DNA from: Actinomycetes bacterium
Lineage (GTDB): Bacteria; Actinomycetota; Actinomycetes; Mycobacteriales; Mycobacteriaceae
Length of the DNA: 16,237 nt
Direction of reading: 5' to 3'
NCBI GenBank assembly: GCA_023404955.1
Contig: JAEXZY010000103.1
Span: 1-16,237 of the forward strand
How positions within the stretch are numbered: the stretch's first letter is position 1; every line of letters starts with the position of its first letter. Below, piece by piece: positions 12,505 to 16,237 of the stretch. The translations under genes and the position numbers were made by a program. The notes under the pieces were generated by a model. That model was given only the letters and a program-made list of their open reading frames with translations, had not been told where the DNA came from and searched no databases.

Positions 12505-12535
12505 GAGACAAGACTTGTTCTGTCGCGATTCTCTA
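12505..12535 (+). repeat. 31-bp two-arm repeat, copy 2 (candidate attachment site)
   Basis: GAGACAAGA at 12505-12513 and GATTCTCTA at 12527-12535, with 13 bases between. Both arms and the spacing are identical to copy 1. It lies in the gap between two convergent genes. Its last three bases are the stop codon (minus strand TAG) of the reductase gene, so a promoter role is unlikely here. A small palindrome, ACAAG and CTTGT, lies inside it at 12509-12519. Confidence 0.6.
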
Positions 12536-13042
12536 CATTTGCGACGTGGGAGCGGGAGCTGTGTACTTACTGACCGGAGTCAGGATGACTACGGGGATTT
12601 CTCGGTTAGTTCGCTGCTGGTAGTTGGTGGAGTATGGGTACATCGCCACCAACTGTTTCCACAACGTGGGCCGTTCTGCGGGCCTGGCGAGGGATGCCTG
12701 AACCTCGACGGTCCGCCCCAGCACGTGCACCGCTGCAGCAGGGTTGGCCTGGAGGTTGCGCCACCACGTCGGATCGGTGTTGCTGCCGGAGTAAGCCGCC
12801 GCAATGACGAACCGATCACCATCGGTGACGTACACGACCGGCACCGTGCGCTTTTTGCCGGTCTTACGTCCGGTGACCGTCAGCAGCATCGTCGGATACT
12901 TCTTGACCTGCGCCCGCCCCCCGGTGACGCGATAAAGCGCGGCGTGAGCGGAGCTGAACACACGCGTCACCGGTTTCATCGCAGGGCGGCTAAGCACCTT
13001 TCCAGCCAGCAGGAACAGTCGAGACCGCAGCGAGGGGTACAC
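12533..13042 (-). CDS. Deazaflavin (F420)-dependent nitroreductase-family protein (DUF385/Ddn-like)
   Basis: A 169-residue split-barrel protein of PF04075. Visible blocks are SSAHAALYRVTGGRAQVKKYPTMLLTVTGRKTGKKRTVPVVYVTDGDRFVIAAAYSG, TDPTWWRNLQANPAAAVHVLGRTVEVQAS, and LWKQLVAMYPYSTNYQQRTNREIPVVILTPV. Relatives use reduced cofactor F420 to reduce quinones or nitro compounds near the membrane, as with Ddn in M. tuberculosis. The start is uncertain: GTG at 13042 gives the full length, and ATG at residue 22 would also leave the domain whole. The gene is bracketed by copies 2 and 3 of the 31-bp repeat, as if a separate cassette. Confidence 0.88.
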   Translation of the reverse strand: MYPSLRSRLFLLAGKVLSRPAMKPVTRVFSSAHAALYRVTGGRAQVKKYPTMLLTVTGRKTGKKRTVPVVYVTDGDRFVIAAAYSGSNTDPTWWRNLQANPAAAVHVLGRTVEVQASLARPAERPTLWKQLVAMYPYSTNYQQRTNREIPVVILTPVSKYTAPAPTSQM

Positions 13043-13083
13043 TCCTCATTCTGGCAGGTCATGCGCCCAGTGAGTGAGTGTGT

Positions 13084-13114
13084 GAGACAAGAGGCGAGCC
13101 GTCCACATTCTTTA
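13084..13114 (+). repeat. 31-bp two-arm repeat, copy 3 (candidate attachment site)
   Basis: GAGACAAGA at 13084-13092, 13 bases, then CATTCTTTA at 13106-13114. The first arm is identical to the other copies and the second matches 7 of 9. The middle shares G..CCGTC with copy 1. It lies 42 bases upstream of the reductase start and about 205 bases beyond the end of the recombinase gene. The remaining bases of 13043-13318 hold no recognisable gene; TTGACG and TTGACA boxes near 13198-13230 are possible minus-35 elements without clear minus-10 partners. Confidence 0.5.
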
Positions 13115-13318
13115 GTAATGAGACGGCCGCCGGGTTCAGTCGGTTTACACCGAATGGGTCGACACTGCGGCGGCGATGCGAACGAGGGCTTCGAGGTTGA
13201 CGCGATACTAACGAAATCATCGATTGACACCCGGTCCGTTGGAAGGGCAAGTCCGACGCTCCCGTATGTCACAAGCCGCACCAGAGGGCTCACAGAGACG
13301 CAGCGTCACCGGTCGCTG

Positions 13319-15696
13319 TCAGGACGTGTGCGGGGCGAGAAGTACGGGGGCCGCGTCGGTGAGGGCTGCCAGTCTGGCCGCCTTGCGGTCGGCGTGCTCA
13401 ATGGTGATGCGCAACTGATTCACGTCGCCCAGCCACCGGTTCTTGTGGGCTTCGTCGACCTGGGCTCGAAGGTTGTCGCGAATCGCGTTGAGCCTTGCAG
13501 CCTGGGAGGCTTCAACCTCGCAGAAATCGCAGCGAAGGCAGGCGTGTCCATGAGTGCAGTCAGATCCGTAGGGACGATGGCAGTTGCCGAGCGCAATCCG
13601 GCGCTGGCCGAAGTGCTCGACGAATTCGTCCCACTCGGCTTGTGTGGGCTCACGGTATTCGGCGGAGGGTCGCGCCTGTCTGCGGTTGTCGATAAAGCGG
13701 TCGTACGCCTCGAAGACATCCTTCTGATACACCGCCGTATACCCGCGGGTGACGTCGATGTTGTTGTGGCCCGCGATCCTTGCTGCCAGATGAATGGGAA
13801 ATCCGGCGTTGACGATGTCGGTGATAAAGATACGACGGAAGTCATGGGGCGTGAAATAGAGCGCAGCACCATCGGCGCCGGTTAAGACCATGCTGTTGGC
13901 CAAGTCCGACAGCCATTTTCGGACTGTGCATTGGTTGACTACCCGGGAGCGTCCGCCCTCACGGATCTGGATCAGATGTGGCAGCGGCGCAGACACCTGG
14001 CGCTCCTGCGTGTCGATACGGCAGCACAGCGGGACCCGGCCGTCGATGCTGACGAACTCGACCAGTCGCGCCAACGTGGTCGTCAACTCCGGGCTGCAGG
14101 GAAATATCCGCTCTTGATCGGTCTTGCTGGGCGCGATCTGCAGGAGCGGGATCACGGTGCCATCGGGCTTGCGGTACTGCTTAATGCTCAGATGGGTCAG
14201 TTCGAGCATCTCTTCGATCCGGATGCCGGTGTGGCGCAGGATCTCGATGATCGTCCACGTCATGAAGGCGCGGGTAACGTTGTACTGCAGGTCGACTCGT
14301 GTTTCTGCCCATCTCGCAGGGTTTTGATGCGCACCCGATCGGAGTGTTTGCGCGGGGCGTGCTTGATGTAGGTGCTTCCCTGCAGGGAGAAGGGTTCTTC
14401 GACCGGCGCGGTCTTGGCGACGTCTCGCAGCTCGACGGCTTGCAGGTAGGCGGCTCGGGCCGCGGCGACGAGTGCATCGATGTGCGGGGCGAGGGTACGC
14501 GTGCGTGCTTGCATGCGGTGTGCCCGCTGAGCCCGGCGCTTCTGCTGACCTCGAACGTCGCGGATGCTGACCGGACACGAGACAGCCCAATGCGCCCACG
14601 CCGAGGGATCCTCGTGGGCCCAGGCGGCCACATCGAGGTAGAAGCTGCGGACCGCTCCCAGGATGCTCTCCGCGTGGCGGCGCGGCGTTCCGTCCGGTTT
14701 GGTGCGCAACCACTCCTTCCATGCGGTCGCCTGGGCTTTGGTCAGGCTGATTGTGTCGATGCCGGGATTGGCGTCTTCGATCGGCTCCCAGAACAGCTTC
14801 ACCAGGTTTCGGCTTGTTCCGTCGAGGCTGGCGTAGTCCTGCCCGACGGCGATCTCAGCAAGGTAGGCAATCAAGAGCCTGCGAACGCTTGGGGCTCGCA
14901 CGTCGAAGCGGTCGACCAGTTCGGTGGAATTGAGGCGTTTGGCTATCAGGTAGCGCCGCAGATCGTCGGCTTCACCGGCGAACAGCCCACCGCGGCGCCC
15001 GTAGTGCCACATGGCGTGAAGATCGCCCGGCGTCCTGCCGGTTGAGGTCAGAAAATCTCGGTAGCCCAACACGTGGCTACTGTGCAACTCGCTGATTGGG
15101 AATCCGTTGACGATGCTGATGCGCACAAGGTGGGTGACGGTTCGCCACATCTTCAGTTCGGGTGCGCCCTCGTGCTCGGCAGCGGCGAAGAAGCGATCCC
15201 AGGCCGCGGGTTCGTGGGTGGTTGTCCAGTCGCGGTAGAAACGGGCCTGCTTGTTCTCGATCAGCCAGTCGTAGCCTGGGCGAATCGCTCCCAGGAGTAT
15301 GAGCGCATTGATCGACAGCCGCGCTCCGAGCCGCGTGTGTGATCCCGTCGATAAGGCGGGACACCAAGCTTTGGGCTGGTTGTCGGAGCCGCTGGCAATC
15401 CAACGGTCTTGATAGCTGTCGCCGTCGTAGCCGTCCAACCAGTCCAACAGTCGGCTCAGCCAGAGCCGTGCGCCGCTGCGGGCTTCCACCTCACTGCGGT
15501 ACTTCGCACTCATCCGCGCCATCACCAGCGGAATCCCCGCGGAAATGATGCGGTCGCGTTCGACGGCGGTGACGGTGTTGCCGAACCACGGGTGGTGCTC
15601 GGCCCTCGGCGACAACGGCGGCAACACTTCGACTGGATGGCTGACGAACGCAGACGAACTCACCAGTGACTGTGCACGCGTAAGAACCCGCGGCAT
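13319..15696 (-). pseudogene. Tyrosine recombinase, Tn554 TnpB-like, with one frameshift
   Basis: Two reading frames together give a recombinase of about 790 residues. The first part (15696 to about 14308) ends its true match at YIKHAPRKHSDRVRIKTLRDG. The second resumes at AETRVDLQYNVTRAFMTWTI. A one-base loss in the CCC run at 14308-14310 (GGG on minus) explains the switch. The catalytic domain after the shift is complete: RHTGIRIEEMLEL (Arg), APSKTDQER (Lys), HDFRR (His-x-x-Arg), AGHNNID (His) and a GYTAVY nucleophile Tyr. The C-terminal Cys/His block GNCHRPYGSDCTHGHACLRCDFC matches the Tn554 TnpB family. The start overlaps the stop of the upstream recombinase by one base. Sequencing error or programmed frameshifting are alternatives to a true pseudogene. 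Confidence 0.82.
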
Positions 15697-16154
15697 CAGA
15701 AGGCCCTACCAAACAATACCTGGAGGTCTTCCGCCACGTAGCCCCTCGCCGCTACGGGTGCGGGCGAAGGGGGCTTGCTCCAGTGCTGGTCGAGTTTGTC
15801 GACAAGTTCGGCGACGCTGGGCCGCAGGTAACGGGTGGTGCTGGCGATCGACGCGTGGCGCATCAGCTCCTGCATCTCCGCGATCGTCATGTTCTCGTCT
15901 TGCGCGAGCCTCATGCAGAAAGTGTGTCGAAAGTCGTGCATGGTGACGTTGGAGCCCAGCAGCGCGTTGCTGCGCTCCAGGATCTGTCGCATAGCCCAGT
16001 AAGTCAGCGGGCGTGGGGTACCGCGCAACGTCATCCAGACCGGCTGGCTTGGCGGTCCCACAGGGCGTTCAGCAAGATAGCGGGCAATCCAGAGATACGC
16101 CGCTGGACTAATCCTCGATCCACCGATGTATCGGCTGGTCGCAGGGTGTCGGAA
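15696..16154 (-). pseudogene. Tyrosine recombinase, Tn554 TnpA-like, C-terminal part only
   Basis: The C-terminal half of a phage-type integrase. From the GTG at 16061 it reads 121 residues. Coding sense continues upstream, without a stop, through SRYIGGSRISPAAYLWIARY to about 16150. Catalytic residues visible are HDFRH (His-x-x-Arg-His), RHASIASTTRYL (His and the nucleophile Tyr). The domain with the first Arg and Lys is absent, cut off where sequence resembling an insertion-sequence end begins. The gene precedes the TnpB-like gene with a one-base overlap, the order seen in Tn554-type elements. No TnpC-like third gene was found downstream. Likely inactive. Confidence 0.75.
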
Positions 16155-16237
16155 TGAGGAAAGTGCCCTTTGAACTGGGAAGATTGGTGTTCTCTACGCA
16201 CTAATCAGTCCAGGTCAGAAAGGCACTTCCGGTGAAA
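16155..16237 (+). mobile_element. Probable left end of a second insertion sequence (IS1380-like?)
   Basis: The recombinase coding sense gives way to non-coding sequence with an internal inverted pair: GGAAAGTGCCCTTTG at 16158-16172 and CAGAAAGGCACTTCC at 16216-16230. A GTG AAA at 16232-16237 could be the first codons of a transposase running off the window. The layout reminds me of actinobacterial IS1380-type elements, whose transposases often begin with VK or MK, but six coding bases are not enough to be sure. Confidence 0.35.

Noticed and set aside
13043..13318. Third Tn554-type gene (tnpC) after the tnpB-like gene
   Set aside because: Frames in this gap give Cys/Ser/Arg-rich peptides without helix pattern or plausible start signals; copy 3 of the 31-bp repeat lies here instead.
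12515..13885. Plus-strand open frame of 456 codons
   Set aside because: Lies opposite the DUF385 gene and the recombinase catalytic domain, both with recognisable motifs; no start signal or family of its own.
1..16237. tRNA, rRNA or CRISPR features
   Set aside because: No CCA-ended cloverleaf-like block, rRNA signature or regularly spaced identical short repeats noticed. The three 31-bp copies are far too widely spaced for a CRISPR array.

Overview
This high-GC window (GC-ending codons, many GTG starts, GTGA/ATGA stop-start overlaps) looks like an accessory region of an actinomycete, most likely of the order Mycobacteriales (Mycobacterium/Mycolicibacterium, Gordonia or a relative). The main pointers are a GarA-like FHA protein, a CsbD-type protein close to mycobacterial microaggregate-binding protein 1, a Ddn/DUF385 deazaflavin-type reductase and a likely leaderless start. 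No rRNA, tRNA or CRISPR array was seen. Species cannot be fixed from sequence alone.

Layout. (1) 190-2652, plus strand: a tightly overlapping operon of an XRE-cupin regulator, a stand-alone B3/4 tRNA-editing-type protein, a PaiB-type FMN-binding protein and the first half of an EamA/RhtA exporter. An operator-like repeat block lies on the regulator's start codon. (2) 2653-3947: an IS3-family element (orfA, orfB) that ends the exporter gene. The exporter's second half is not on the other side, and no target duplication is visible. A degenerate IS3 scrap follows at about 4016-4085. (3) 4184-5744, plus: a GarA-like FHA protein and an actinobacterial four- to five-helix membrane protein of unknown function. 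(4) 5927-11205, minus: about fourteen genes forming a stress/envelope module. It holds three Asp23/Gls24 proteins, a DUF6286 and an AmaP-like membrane protein, a DUF2273-like 59-residue membrane protein, an 84-residue protein with a bare J-domain HPD motif, CsbD, GlsB/YeaQ, a Lys-rich coiled-coil protein, a STAS protein and small unknowns. (5) 11359-12449, plus and divergent: an ECF-type sigma factor coupled to a fourth Asp23-like gene. (6) 12533-13042, minus: a deazaflavin-dependent reductase. (7) 13319-16154, minus: two Tn554-type tyrosine recombinases, one frameshifted and one truncated by what looks like the left end of another insertion sequence at the window's right edge.

How it may work together. 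The divergent sigma factor and Asp23 operon, with an SigF-like minus-10 between them, suggest a stress-inducible envelope module. By analogy with Firmicutes, AmaP-like and DUF6286 proteins would anchor Asp23 proteins at the membrane. STAS and FHA proteins are typical inputs from phosphorylation-based stress signalling. The roles of individual actinobacterial members are inferred.

The most unusual structural signal is a 31-bp two-part motif present three times in direct orientation (92-122, 12505-12535, 13084-13114): a 9-bp arm, 13 bp, and a second 9-bp arm. The copies bracket the 12.4-kb module and then the reductase gene, next to the recombinase genes. I read them as candidate attachment/recombination sites of a mobile island; a shared operator is the main alternative.
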